Of a stretch of DNA of 64,000 nucleotides, positions 1 through 13,850 are shown one piece after another. A program made the position numbers and the translations under genes. Source of the DNA: Chlorokybus atmophyticus (lineage: Eukaryota; Streptophyta; Chlorokybophyceae; Chlorokybales; Chlorokybaceae). The first letter of the stretch is position 1, and the number at the start of each line of letters is the position of its first letter. Location of the stretch: the NCBI GenBank assembly GCA_009103225.1, contig RHPI01000140.1, forward strand, positions 102,501-166,500, written 5' to 3'. The notes beneath the pieces are model-generated. The model was not told the DNA's origin and made no database searches. It worked only from the letters and a program-made list of their open reading frames with translations.

Positions 1-544
1 GTTGTAAGTGCGTCCCCGAGAACTTGAGTGAGTTGTCGCTGTCGCTGGTGTTTTTGTTTTTGTTGTTGTTGCTGTTACAGCAACGGTTGCTGCTGTTCTT
101 CGTCATTGCACGCGCGGTTTGACATGACATGCATGCACACCCCGCGCATGCAACTGCGTCGAGTGTGAGCGCTTTGTCAATGCGTGTTGACCCGTGTACG
201 CATGCCAAGGTGTTGGATGTTTATTTCATTGAGCAATAATCTTTGCCAGGTTGCTGGTTGTTCAGCATCGTTATTGGTGCGTGAGTGATGCATGTCAGGG
301 CGCCTTTTCTGTGTGCTAACACGAAGGAGCCCAACCTCGTCACACACAACATGCGCACTGCACATGCATCTCTCTGGAAAAGTGGGTAAGACCTTTTGGT
401 TCTAATGCACGTGAGGAAAGTTGTCATGCACAACAGGAACAACGCCCATTGCTAAGCTAACCTGAACAGAAAAGTCAGCAATTGCTCATAGAAACAGTTA
501 CTTCATGCTTCAATGGCTACTTTACAAGTTCAACTCCTATGCTC
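1..544. other. intergenic, no gene seen
   Basis: Only short overlapping ORFs without recognisable protein character. The sequence has a GTT-rich stretch near 45-100 and many TGCATG words. I see no convincing exon, RNA gene or repeat here. Confidence 0.5.
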
Positions 545-1864
545 TTAGGTGGGACACCGTTGGCCCCTTGCCACATAAGCGAGCTCGGACGATACAAATA
601 TTATGTATCCACCTAGAAATGTGCCATAGCCTATCCAACCAATAGAAGCGGAGATTGCTGCCGGCCAGAAGTAACCCAGTTGGAGGGTCTGAACGTCATC
701 AACTCCAACAATAACAACAACAGCCAAATAACACGATGTAAAATACGCGAGCCCTATCAGCAGTGACCAGCTGGCCAGTATCCTTGTTGCTTTGAGCTTC
801 ACTGTGTGGCTCGCATTGCGTAGCCCTACTCCAGTCAGCAGGTACACAGTCAGCAAAGTGAAACCGAAAACAGCATGCCCGTATAGTGGCAGTACATGAT
901 GACCTTGCAATCCGTATGTGGAGGCCACAGCTTGCAGTCCCAAGTACTGTGTAACCACCGCAAGCAGGCTGACCGACATCACGACCATGTCTTGCAACGA
1001 GTGGGTGTTCAGCATGTCCAGCGCTAGAGGCACAGCGGTTGGGAACAACACTGTTGTAAACATGAAGACTTGCATCGGGCTGCAGATGAAGTTGACAAGG
1101 TAGCCTTGCGTGATGGCCAGCAGTCCAGTGATGGAACTACTCAGCGCAGCCACTCGCGCAACGGCGTTCAACTTCTGTTGGTGTTCCTCTTTGGTTAACT
1201 TCGCGGACATCGAGCTGGACGCCAGCCGCCCCTGGCAACATCAATCTCATGGTAGTCAACAGTGTTGATTCTCAATGACAACACGCACATTGAACAATGG
1301 TTTAACTCCATGCTGCACCGCAATCACCTGCGCATGCATAATCAAGCACTGCACTTACCAGGAGACAGTTGTAACTGACGAACAGGATTGCAACGACTGT
1401 CATGCATGCGTCAGCCACCAACTCATTGGGTGCAAGGAAACCAAAATAGGGTGGTGTGCTGCAGTCTCGAAGGCCATTCTCAGCCATCAGCGACTGACAG
1501 TCCACGCAATGCCTGCATGAATCCACGGATGCAGGCAGCACGTGGGTAGAATACGAGGTACATGAGAAGTATGTCGTAAGCCGCACGCATACACAAACTG
1601 CCATAAACAATTGCATTAGGAAGCTTTTGACAAAACCCTATGTGTCCGTATGACTCTTTGCATGCGTACTTGTGAGACCAATATAAGCACATCTGAGAGA
1701 TGTGACATCTCTCCTGCTTTGATGAACAAGAGCCCCAAGCTTAAGAAGGCACCCGCACACATACGACACCAAGCAACCACATGCCACACGATGTCAATTC
1801 GTGTCAATTGATCATGCCAACCGCAGCCCTCCAGCAAAGAAGCAATGCTGCCACTCCCTTGCAT
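545..1864 (-). CDS. multi-pass membrane protein, unknown family
   Basis: Three exons on the minus strand join in phase: 1864-1670 (or starting further upstream), 1493-1359 and 1231-545, each flanked by GT donors and AG acceptors (donor GTACGC, then GTAAGT). From the ATG at 1864 the product is about 338 residues. Most of it is hydrophobic. The last exon alone encodes at least five probable membrane segments, for example those containing SITGLLAITQGYLV, HAVFGFTLLTVYLLTGVG, ILASWSLLIGLAYF and WIGYGTFLGGYIIFV. The first exon adds one or two more segments (around VWHVVAWC and AGAFLSLGLLFIKAG). I do not recognise the family and assign no function. The start is uncertain because the open frame continues upstream of 1864 without an ATG. 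The last exon could also be read alone as a 221-residue protein starting at 1207-1210. Confidence 0.55.
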
Positions 1865-2428
1865 GCTTGCAAACACACCTACACTAACGATGATGACGAC
1901 CCATGAACGACGAGCGCACCTGCGCACTCCGCGGACAACGCAAAGAAAAACTCCAGCGCCCCTCTTCTTGCTCACAGAGCCTTCACCCGAGCCTTACCGC
2001 CCTCTACTCCAACACCGACATCGCCCACGAGTGTACAGTGAATTGCCGCCCCGGCCCCAGCAGGCGTTGGATTGCCTGAAACAACGCATCGGTGCCGCTG
2101 CCGTCGGCGAATGCCCAATGACGTCATTGGGCTTACTAACACTAGGGGCTAAGGCTTCAGACGACGTGACACGTTCGTTGTCAACTCGATGCCAAACGCG
2201 CTCAGAGCACGTTAGGCGTTACTAAGGGGTGAAGTTTCCACACCCCAACCTTGTGGTCGCTGTTAGCGTGGTGGTTTTCAATGTGTTTCAAACCCGCCAC
2301 TGCAGCAGCTGTATGCTACATGCAGCGTCGACTTGTGCTCATAGTGCTTTGTTGCTGTTTGTTGTGTAGGCATCAATTGGGGCATGAGATGTGTCTCGGT
2401 GCCCTGTAGCCAGCGCCTCGCCCCACCT

Positions 2429-4121
<1,693 letters not shown>

Positions 4122-4486
4122 NGGTCGTTGCGCTGAGGTTTCCTCATGCTGGACTCAACGATGTCATGAAAGCACCAGCAGCCTGACAAAGGCCTGTGGC
4201 GGCTATGGTGCAACTGTACCGCGCATTTACACTGGTTTACACGCTTATGCACACCCTCACTAACGCACAGATCTGGTCACGGCCGCACACGCGCATGCGC
4301 GTGTATCCTTGCATGCAGGCATGCACACACGCACACGCTTGCACGCATACGTACATGCATAGGGTATAAGTCAATCAGCATTCATGCTCAATCATGCGGT
4401 GCTTTATGTCAACACTGTGCAGCTATCAGCAGTCAGCAGTCTGCACATGCACCAAACACAAGGCAATGCAGGCGGGCGCCACAAAT

Positions 4487-4530
<44 letters not shown>
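4487..4530. repeat. (AC)n microsatellite
   Basis: About 20 tandem AC dinucleotides. It lies just upstream of the diverged repeat copy at 4640-4870, in the same relative position that a poly-C tract takes beside the second copy at 25915-26130. Confidence 0.9.
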
Positions 4531-4532
<2 letters not shown>

Positions 4533-4639
4533 GGCCTGAAGCTATACACCCAAGCCAAGTGCTGCTATGTGCAGTGCAGTGAGCTGACGGTAGTGGGTGG
4601 TTGGCGGGGTTGCTGAGGTGATGTGTGACCGATCTGTGG

Positions 4640-4870
4640 ACCACAAAGTAGAGGCAGAGGGAGGCAGTCAGTTGCTTGCTGTAGGAAGGGTGGTGGTGGT
4701 AAGGACGGTGCAGAGCAGTGCGGTGTTGTGAGGTGGTGTGGATGTGTGTGCTATGTCCCCGCTCCCCACGCCCACACTTCCTTCCCGCCAGCTTTCGTGA
4801 CCGCAGCGTGTGTGGCGGCCGTACGTGCTGGTGCTGCGGGTCTGTCTCCTCAACAGTGTAAGACCTGTCA
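4640..4870. repeat. diverged dispersed repeat, copy 1
   Basis: Shares blocks with 25915-26130: AAGTAGAGGCAGA versus GAGTAGAGGCAGA, AAGGACGGTGCAGAGCAGTG in both, and GTGGCGGCC followed by TGCTGCGGGTCT in both. Copies differ by substitutions and small indels, so this is an old dispersed repeat. No coding capacity was recognised. From 4870 to 6070 I see no convincing gene, only TGCATG-rich DNA. Confidence 0.6.
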
Positions 4871-6070
4871 ACTACACGGCGCGCAGGCCCCAAACACGCC
4901 CACAGCCGAGGCACAGGCCATTCGGCAGTGTGCGATGATCGCCAACGGTCAGCTCCAATGGTCAGTCAAGCACAATCGGACCAAAGGACCAGACCTCGCA
5001 TGCATGCATACTCGTGGCCTTGTATACAAGCACTGGAGGGTCGACAACGCAATGATGCACACACAGCCCCAGATATCTCACTTGGCATGGAGCCGGCGTC
5101 TGTGTGTGGCAAGGTGGTAAATGTGGTGGTGCTATCGAGCCAAGCACTTCAGGTGACATTGCCATACACCGAACGCACCAATACACATGTGCACGTACGC
5201 GCACGCGCACACGCATAACTGCACACACGTCCAGCTGCACAGACAATGCATGCACGCATGGACACTGATACTGACTACGAATCCTGACTGCACGCATAGA
5301 TGCACGCAGACCATGCATGCACCATGCTTAATACATATGATAGGGCTTTTGCTTGCGCCAGCGTGCCACGATGCATGCTCTGATCACTGCCGCGCCTATC
5401 TTGTACACCATGTAAATTAGTAGATTAAGAAAGAATGGAATGGAGTTGACCACTGTCTGATAGTGATCATACATGTGCTCCACACATACACACATAATCG
5501 CAACCACAGCAGTTTACCAACACGCGTAGCCGTTGACTCCCACGCCCATCTACATCCTGGAACACATGTGCGGTGATAGAGAGTTAATCAGATGTATCGG
5601 GAGTGCCTCCGAAGTAGGAGGCCATACTGTTCGGCGGAAGCATTGAATGCGCTACTTGCAGCCTCCTCTGCACAGCAAATGTACACAGGGTTTAATACAC
5701 AATATGCAATGCGCAAAAATGTTGCGACAACATGCTCCGCACTGCACCAACCAAGTTGTCACTATGTTGCACGCAGTGTAATAACACCCCTCACAGCACC
5801 AGTGACTGCTATGGGCTTTGAATTTTGAAAAACATGTGTGAGTTCATTGCTGCGAGAAGCAAGCAATGCATTTGTGTGTTCCTCAGGGGTTGTTGCGTCC
5901 AACACAAGCTTACAATGATGAAACAGGTCCCTACCTACCAACCCATCAGCATCGTGCAGTCCAACTGTGCATGCTTGCAAGCGTTTGGGCGACTTGCCAA
6001 ACATGTAGCTGTACTGGTTTGTAAGGGGGTATACAGCAACAAAACTGTACAACATGCTGTTGCGCCAACA

Positions 6071-9000
6071 TCAGTATCGGTCTGTAACAACTGCGGCTGC
6101 AACAAAACTGCGTCCGGAAGAGGCGTTAGCTGGGAGATCAACATAGCTCCATTCGTTCTTTGTTATGGTGTACTTCTCGGCTGTCGCCGTGTTCATTTGA
6201 CCACAAATGCCCCCCAGTACATAGATGTCATGGTTGATGACGCCAACAGCACAGTAGGCACGAGGTAGCAGAGCAGGCGCCAGAGGGTACCACGAGTCCA
6301 TGCGAAGGTCATACACCTGAGGAGGTTCAAGGTGACGTCACCTGCTGTTCTTGACCAATGACATGCAGTCAGTTGAGAAGGCTGCAGAATTTCACCTCGA
6401 CTGTGTTGAGAATTGACCCGTTGAAGCCGCCAACAGCATAGAGGTAGTTTCCAACAGCGGCCACTGCAGCAGTGCCGCGCGCTTCCAACATGTCACGAAC
6501 AGGCGTCCAGCTGCCCTCTCGCGGGTCTGAACAGCATTGCATGGTAACAACTTGTATGCATTCACATTGTGGTACAGTACAACATGGACCATGCACATAT
6601 GCATGCGACACTAGCACTTGCTGATGGCATTAGTAATGATAGTAATGGTCTCAAGTGGCAAGCAGAGTACACACCAAAGCGCTCCATGGACTTCAGGTAG
6701 TTGGTGCCCTCAAATCCTCCAACGGCGTAGATGCAATGATCGACCGTTGCAGCGGAGACACAGTAGCGACGTTCACTCAGGCTCTTGGCCAGCATCCATT
6801 CCCCGCGTTCAGGATCAAAGAGCTCAACCACACTCAACTGTTGCGTGGCATTGCCGCCCCCAAGCGCGTATACTCGCCCATCTAGGTCTGCTGCTGCTGC
6901 CAAGGACCCACGTGGTACACTCAATGAAGGCAGCGTCGACCAGCTGTTCGCGTGAGTGTCATATCGCTCAACCGAGCGGAACACCGCACCTCCGTTACCA
7001 CCACCACACACGCCACCACACACGTACACGTGTTGCTTGACTGCAACAGCACCGCAGTACCCACGCCCTGCAGCCATAGGTGCCCGATCCTCCCATTCGC
7101 CTGTGGCAGGTGAGAATCGTGCTGCGCTTGAGTACCATGTGCGTTGCGGTGAGAAACCGCCGATTATGTACATATCTTGACGAGGTGGCTGAGACGCAAT
7201 AGTAGGCAGGGACACATTGGTGCTTGGCATGAAGGACAGTGCCGGAGGAATGCCTCGCAGAAGTGCCACTTCACTGCGAAGTGCAGCAAGCTCAGCGTTG
7301 GTGCGCGCTTGCGCGGCCCGCAAAGCAGCAACTTCGGCCTGCAGAGCATGCAGCTCGCTGCCCTCTCGGGAATGCGCCGCCCGGATGGTCTCTTCCCGAA
7401 ACTGCGCTATGCCAGCGGCGCACATTTGCAGGTGTCTTTGCAGGCACGCACTAGACGCCATGGCATCCATCTGTACGCTATCGCGCTCACGCTGCAGCAT
7501 GACCTGCTCCGCCGCAGCATGACCTGCTCCGCCGCAGCCCGCTGCATCAGCACCTGCGTCTCCGACAAGCTTGCTTTCTTTTGCAAGGGCTGAGCAACAC
7601 CTAGCGCAGCTGACTCGGTTGGTGTCGAGTCTGTCACCTCTGCTGATGACAGTGGCTTCGACACGCTTGTGGCGCTGTCATCTGCTGGTGCATCACCAGG
7701 AGTTGGTAACCTTGCATCTGTAGAGGAAGCACTTGCCAATGTGGCAGCAGCAAATGCGTTGCCAGTCACGACGGGAGCCGGCAGATATGGCGCAGGCTTG
7801 TAGGTGTTGGCTGTTGGTTGCTCTGATGTTGAAGCAGCAGACGCGCTGCCAGTCATGGGAGCCGGCCCAGGTTTGTGTGTGTCGGCTGTTGATTGCTGTG
7901 TATCTACATCTCTCATGCTGTGTGCTGAATCTGTGGCTGCAGGTGCCAATGGAGGGGATGAAGAGGGCCTGAGTGCTGTTGATATGCTGTTGGTGGCAAC
8001 CGGTGCTGACGGTGAGTCCTTCTGTGCGTGTGCTGATGGGGGCCTGACATCGAGACCACTTGATGTGGGCCTGCAACACAACAACCAAAACTGAATGTTA
8101 ACCGACGCTGACATACCAATCCCTTTGTGCTACCACACATGGAATGCTCACCTGTGCCTTTCAGCCTCCATGCGCGATGTTGTCGAAGCGACCTCATCAC
8201 TATCCAACCTGCACCCAGATCAAGCAATGCAGATTATACTAAATGCCAAGCCACAGTCACACGCACTGAAGCTGTTTGCATTGTTTGGCCGGCTTGCCTG
8301 TGTGCATAGTCTGCAGGAGGTGTGGCGGGTGTACTGCTTGAGCTTGGCTTATCTGATGCAGGGTTACTGTTGCGCACGCCTTTTGCTATGGGAGGTGTTT
8401 GTGGCTTGGAGTTGCTTGCTGAATGCTCAGCCACTTGTGAATAGGGAGGACTAGCAAGCGGTGAATAGCCATTTGCGCTATCAGTGCTTGGTTCTGCTTG
8501 CGCCCTTTTCTGCAAACATGCACAACATGAGAGTGCGCCAACCAAATGCAGTTGTAGTACATGTGACACGTAGTAGTAGTACATGTAACATGGTTGTAGT
8601 AGTAATACAAGTGTTAAGCGTAAGACGGGGCTGTTGACCGAAACATTGCTTACCACCCATGCATTGACAGGTTTTGGTGTGGCTGGCTTGACGGATCCAT
8701 TTTCAATGGCTGCAGAAGCAAGCGCAGGAGCTGGAGCTGAAGGCGCTGACTTTGGAGCGGGCAGAGCTGCAGACGGCGTCCCCATGCGTGCAGACTGTGG
8801 CATCCGCTTACGGAAAGCCTCGTGGAGCCATTCAACCTGCTGGGCATCAAGCTCAAACATGAAGTGCTTGTCTGTGTAGTAGTTGTCGATGATGAAATGC
8901 TGAAACTCCTCTTCTGTCAGCGGTGGGGGTTCAGCGATCCGCTTCACTTCAACCTGTGCTTGCACCGTTGAGCTCAAAGCCAACATGAAAAACTGCAGAA

Positions 9001-9386
9001 CACAGCTTAGCATGTGTGTTGTTGCATTACACTTCTGAACGAACCTGCGCCGGGTAAGATGTCGGCGTGCTCCTACCACCAGTCCAGCCATAAGGGTTGA
9101 TGTTGGTGTTGCCCTCCGTGACAGCCTGGAAGACGCCGTGCAGCTTGCGGTCGGAGTAGTTGAAGAGGAAAATGGGCATACCGGGTTCAATCCACTGCAC
9201 ATACTGGATGTGGATCTGCGGCAGGCCGAAGATGCGGCCGATGAGACATTCGCGCATTGTGTCTTTAGTGCAACCAAATATCACGCCCGCCAAATTCTCC
9301 TGCCCGAGATTGCGGAACTGCACATGCACCCTCCTCTGTAACGTGTCACCATAGGTGACGGTCTGCGTCTTGCGGCCCGCGCCCAT
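6071..9386 (-). CDS. DCD-domain protein with C-terminal six-blade Kelch propeller (frameshifted)
   Basis: Exons on the minus strand: 9386-9045, 8953-8654, 8509-8298, 8070-6675, 6526-6396 and 6316-6071. Exon 1 is a clear DCD (development and cell death) domain, with VIFGCTKDTMRECL, FGLPQIHIQYVQWIEPGMP, LFNYSDRKLHGVF and PYGWT. A Ser/Pro/Ala-rich linker and a coiled coil (HALQAEVAALRAAQARTNAE) follow. Six Kelch repeats then close one propeller, with cores MYIIGGF, VYVCGG, VYALGGG, IYAVGGF, LYAVGGF and IYVLGG. Known plant DCD-Kelch proteins share this order. DCD proteins are linked to stress and cell-death responses; the exact role here is inferred. The third intron starts with GC (CACAG|GCAAGC). 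A 20-bp tandem duplication at 7498-7537 shifts the frame inside exon 4; with only one copy the frame would run through. The gene is therefore either a recent pseudogene or carries an assembly error. Confidence 0.88.
7498..7537. repeat. 20-bp tandem duplication that shifts the DCD-Kelch frame
   Basis: CATGACCTGCTCCGCCGCAG occurs twice in a row within the coiled-coil region of exon 4. Twenty is not a multiple of three. Upstream coding is open in one frame and the coiled-coil/Kelch part in another; they meet exactly at this duplication. Confidence 0.9.
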
Positions 9387-10325
9387 GGTTCAAGCAGCTC
9401 ACAAGCCTTCACACCAACTCTTCTGCAATGCACTCAAGATAGATCAGCCACAACACAGGACAGTCTACACACTTTTTTGCTGCCATGGTTGGCAGATGGG
9501 TTGACTACAATAACAGTAACAGCATTGCAGCTGTGCACTGGCGGAATGGTTGTACCAGCTGGCATGCATGCCCAGTGGATTAGCAACCAGCAAGCATTTG
9601 GTCTGAGAGGTTCAGTCAGCTGTGGTTCGTGCACAGCAAATCAGAAAATCTGCATGGCACTAACAGTGTTGACAAAACAACGCGTTTGCATGTCACTAAC
9701 ACTGTCAACATCAGAATGCGTTTGCTTCACTCGCTTGCTATTACTTCGGCAGCACTGCATTGCTCTTGCAATCGCTCACCACCAACAAGCTGACAGTGAC
9801 AAGAGTTCGGCAAGCTCCCTTCACGATAGGCGTAAGTGCGTAATCGTACATCGCAGCGAAGTAGCTGGACCAGCACAGCAACTCTCCGCCAAGCAGTAAC
9901 GCTGGCCTGGAAAGCGCCGCCCAGCAACCATGAACATGCAAAGGCCAATCACAACAGGCGCGCCATTGCCAGTGGCAGCAACTTAAGGCTGAGCAGCATC
10001 CCTTCAAGCATTCCTTGCAGCACCGCTGGAGCAATCGACTAACGCAACAGCAATCCCGACAACGCCCACACCGCCGCCGCCGCCGTCGCCACCTACGCCT
10101 TCTTCTTCTTGGCGGGAAATCTCTGACTCTAAGCTAGCACCCTCGATATCAGTCTCATGTCAACGACTTACTGGCGCAGTTGGATATGCACGGCTGCTAG
10201 ATATCAGCAAAATTCTCAAGATCTAGCCCTAACCCTAAACGGACATTTGCAGCTGGCATAGTGTGCCAAGGTGTGTGGGGTTGGCAGCGGCGGCGGCGGT
10301 GGGGCCGGCGGGGTGGGGGGCGCCC
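9387..10325. promoter_or_regulatory. divergent intergenic region between DCD-Kelch and COX5b
   Basis: Separates two genes transcribed away from each other, so it must hold both promoters. No TATA box or motif could be assigned. It contains a GCC-rich stretch near 10070-10095 and one telomere-like CCCTAACCCTAAA at 10228-10240. Confidence 0.4.
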
Positions 10326-11599
10326 ATGGCGACCGGCGCTTTGAGGCGCGTGCTGAGGAGCTGTGCGTCCGTGGGTTTGAGGGGAGTGTCGTCGTCTTCG
10401 GCTTCGTCTTCCCGCGCCGTCTACTCATGCACGCCAGCTGACCTGATCGCGCCCCCTCTGCGCCGGTTGGAGGCCTCAAGCCCCTGGCGCCCCGTATTTG
10501 CTTCGTATGCAACCGCAGTCAAAGGTCAGTTGTAAGTGATGACTTATATATCACTTCAGCACCTTTGCCCATGTAGCTGGGCACAGCTGTTGCCTTGGAA
10601 TAGAAATGAAGTTGCATTGGTTAACGGTGCCGTGAGGGAACTACCAGCATCCATTGCATGTTAAAATGATTGGTTTACGTTTATTAAAGTGACGATTGCT
10701 GATAGGTTGGTATACAACCATTAGGTATCGTGCTCTCTACCACCGGGGCACTGACCGCTTGTCATTGCCTTAGAGCAACTAGAAAGATACGCACTTTGGC
10801 ACTTGCACTTGACGAAAAAGGGACTTTTGATCTGCAGAAGTGTCGCTGACTCCGGAGCAACAGAAGCGGCTTACAGAAGAGTATGAGCATGTGACGGGTC
10901 TGGAAAGAGAGGAGGTTGAAGCTGAGCTTGCGGTGCGTTTCTTCGGTAGCTGCCTTGTTGACCTGCAGTGCATTTTACACAACAAGTACGCTGTATATAT
11001 GTCCACCACACCTTATCAACTTTGTTGGCAGGGCAAAAACCGATTTGATTCAGAGGTTCCCCTGCGTGGACCCTTTGGAACAAGGGTAGGTTGCTGTTAA
11101 ATGCGCGTACAAGCATGTAATGCTGTGCATGCTTCTAACTAATAATTGTGCAACAGGAAGCCCCATTTGTAGTGGAGTCAGAGTTTGATGAACGGACAAT
11201 TGGCTGCTCCGGAGGAGCTGGAGGTAAACTTATTCTTGTGGTTGTGGCCATGATATGCATATCGAAGTGCTGATGTTGGGGGGGCATTCGCAGAGGAAGA
11301 GCATGACGTGATATGGTTTAAGCTTCCCAAGGACACCCTATTTGAATGCCCCCTATGCGGACAGGCTTTTAAGGTAAAGTATGCGTTCCGCAAGGGCTCT
11401 CGTGCCTGACCTGCAGTGGATGGCAGCCAACTGTTGTTGTCCTCGCGTGGAATATCTGTTGGGTGTGGCCCTGATAGCAGCATAGATGTGACATATAGAA
11501 CGCGCATTAGGAGCGTGGTACCTATGTCTTACTTTGTTGCATGCTCTCTCGCAGCTGAAAGTTGTTGGCGAGGGAGGCTCTCCTGGCGGACACCATTAG
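10326..11599 (+). CDS. COX5B: cytochrome c oxidase subunit 5b, mitochondrial
   Basis: Six exons: 10326-10524, 10838-10932, 11032-11085, 11157-11223, 11294-11373 and 11555-11599. All have GT-AG junctions and phases close to a 179-residue protein. The first about 65 residues are Arg/Ser/Ala-rich without acidic residues, as expected of a mitochondrial presequence. The body has the plant-type COX5b signature: KNRFDSEVPLRGPFGTREAP, IGCSGGAG, EEEHDVIWFKL and FECPLCGQAFK. The single upstream Cys and the CxxC pair fit the zinc-binding fold of plant homologues; animal proteins have an extra Cys near the first. It is a peripheral matrix-side subunit of respiratory complex IV. The ATG at 10326 is preferred because it opens the presequence directly. 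Confidence 0.95.
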
Positions 11600-12733
11600 C
11601 AATATCATGCGACAAGGACAGGCTCAGGCCTGTTGATCTACTCCCCGTCAGACATGTACCACATTGTAGAGTTGAGTTGTGCTGGTATTAGCAGACAGAT
11701 GTGTTCTCGCTTTGTGGCTGGAATGCACTCTAGCCGTTTCCGCCAGTACAGCATGAAGTCAGCAACGGTATCAGCTGCTTGCGGTGTGCTTACTAATGCA
11801 GAGAGCTGTTCCTGCTCCCTGGCCAGGCGCTGCTCAAGATCATACTATTACTGTATAGTATAGTATGCAAGCATTGTGGCATGCATGAGATTGTAGCAAA
11901 CATGCATGCAGTCCGCACACTACACCATCGCACTCTTATATCCACCACCGGGATGTTCAAGTCCACTACTTATCTACCTTTACTACTGCCCATACCCCGT
12001 GCAACACACGGCCATGCCGCAGGTGACTGAGCATGTATGCATGCTTGCATGGCTATCGGGGTGTTAGCAGTAGTAGGTAGAGTAGGTAGAGTAGCCCGGT
12101 GGTGAACCACGTGGTAGTGTGAAATGTGAGTGGTATGATTTGGGGATGGTGATGGTCGCTGTGCATGAGCATATGCCACGCGCATTGTATGTACATGCAT
12201 GCACGTGTAATTACCTGTACAACACAACTGTGTTCATCATAGTGCAACATTGTTATTGGTTGAGCAAATGCTCTCTTCTGCACGGCTAGGCATCGTACTG
12301 TATGCTGGAATGGTTCTTGCTCAATAGCCCCAGAAGTTCAGTTATGCTATGCACCATTAGCTTGCGCACTGCACTAGTGCTTGATCAAGCACTAGTAATT
12401 CACAAGCCACCATTTTGCACGCTGCTGGTATTGAGGCATGCAGCTGGCATGCATGCTTTGATCAGCTACACTGCACAGGCAGCTGTTGAAGCAGGCTCCA
12501 GCGCTGCATAGCGCTTTGGGATTGCTTGATCTTGACTGTGCGTGTACATGCAAACCCGTCATATGCCCAGAGCCGCTGCAAGGTTTGCAGCTCACCACTG
12601 CTACATCTCACACACACACTTCATACATGACCGATTGGGTGTTACTACTGTGATGTCATAAATGCATGTTGCGATACACCAACTTGTGCATTGCGCAAAG
12701 CATGACAACATACCGACTGTCCAAACCTTGCAA
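11600..12733. other. intergenic with MITE-like fragment and palindrome
   Basis: No gene recognised. 11850-11955 resembles the 3' part of the MITE-like element at 36544-36919 (shared GCATGCATGAGA, CAGTCCGCACACT and CTACTGCCCATACCCCGTG). A TAGCCCGGTGGT terminal motif stands at about 12091. A perfect 24-bp palindrome lies at 12373-12396. Confidence 0.5.
12373..12396. repeat. perfect 24-bp palindrome
   Basis: The sequence centred on TTGATCAA equals its own reverse complement over all 24 bases (outer ends ACTAGTGC and GCACTAGT). It lies in non-coding DNA between two convergent genes. Confidence 0.9.
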
Positions 12734-13850
12734 TCAATACATAATTACACGCGTCTGCTTGTCAACTGTCAAGCCTTGCAGATGCCTATGGTAGAAGTCC
12801 CAAAAGTCGGAGCGTACCTCTGGATAGTCCAAGAAGACAAACTGCTTTGCATCAACGTGCATGTCGAGAATGACAAACTTGAGTTTGCCAAAGCTCAGAG
12901 CGCTGGTATCCGCCAGCTTGGCCAGGCGATTGGGAGTGCCAACGCCTATGCAGACACTTTGCTTCAGCAACTCCACCTGCTCCTCTACTTTGAGGTGCTT
13001 TGCGAAGAGTTTCACCACTTTGCACGCGCGCGCCATGTCGCCCAGCCCTCGTATGATGTCCACGCAGCGCTTCGCTGAGCCGGACACGATCAACATTGCT
13101 GGGCTGCCAACATGACCCTGCAACACCTTCTCCCATTTAGGACACAATTTCTTTAGGTGGCTTGCGAGCTTGTCCAGCGCGTGTGGACTTCCATCATCGT
13201 TGACCCGTATGAAGCATGCGGCTGCAAGCAAGTTGTTTGAGTAAGCAAGTGTGCTTAGTATTGAGTATGTGTGCGAAGCTGTGAAGAAGTTGCTGAATGT
13301 GCAAATGACACCTTCCAGCTGTTGGTGCTCAAGTACGGAAAGCTTTGGCCCCATGTGTGCGGCAAAGCGTGCATTGAACCAGCTGGCCTGCTCTTCAGCA
13401 CTGCAGCTTGCAATTGCGCCGCTCAATAGCCTCTCATTTATGCCATCGTCTGCAGCCTTAACCTACAAAATGACAAAATACTTAGTAAGCACCAGAGTGC
13501 ACACGCACGCTAGCACGCACGCAAGTAAGCACGCAGACATATGCATGCGCATACACGCTTACCTTCTTGCGCTTGCGCTTCTTCTGGCCAGCAGCAGCTT
13601 GTTCGCCAACTGCAGCACCGGTGTCCTCTTCGTCACTCTGCCCGCTGATATCGGCATTGTTCGCATCATAATCACCCATGCGCGGGAGCTCAAAATTGTC
13701 CTCAGCCTCACCACCTATCTGCGTCAATGCAGACTGCTTCGGACTCTTCTTTGCATGCTTTGCACTCTGCGTCTTCTGGCGTTTGGGCTGTGGTTCTTTG
13801 CTGGAATTGACTATTTGCCGCTCAGGCGAAGGAGAAAACTCTGCGTACAT
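12734..13850 (-). CDS. Cms1-like ribosome biogenesis factor
   Basis: Two exons, 13850-13563 and 13462-12734, give 338 residues. The N-terminal third is charged and low-complexity, with nuclear-localisation-like clusters (QPKRQKTQ, KKRKRKK) and an acidic stretch (SDEEDTG). The C-terminal part is a degenerate DEAD-like P-loop fold typical of the Cms1 family: AMLIVSGSAKRCVDIIRGL, CIGVGTPNRLAKL and FGKLKFVILDMHVDAKQ. The last segment sits where a helicase DEAD box would be, but the box is absent, as in known Cms1 proteins. Yeast Cms1 joins the early 90S/small-subunit processome; nucleolar action here is inferred. An upstream exon is possible: the frame is open above the ATG to an AG acceptor at about 13872, in phase with the RGG-rich ORF at 14461-14214. 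Confidence 0.8.

Noticed and set aside
5762-6055. Possible extra C-terminal exon of the DCD-Kelch gene
   Set aside because: The sixth Kelch repeat already closes the propeller and the frame stops at 6071; the ORF below has no Kelch signature.
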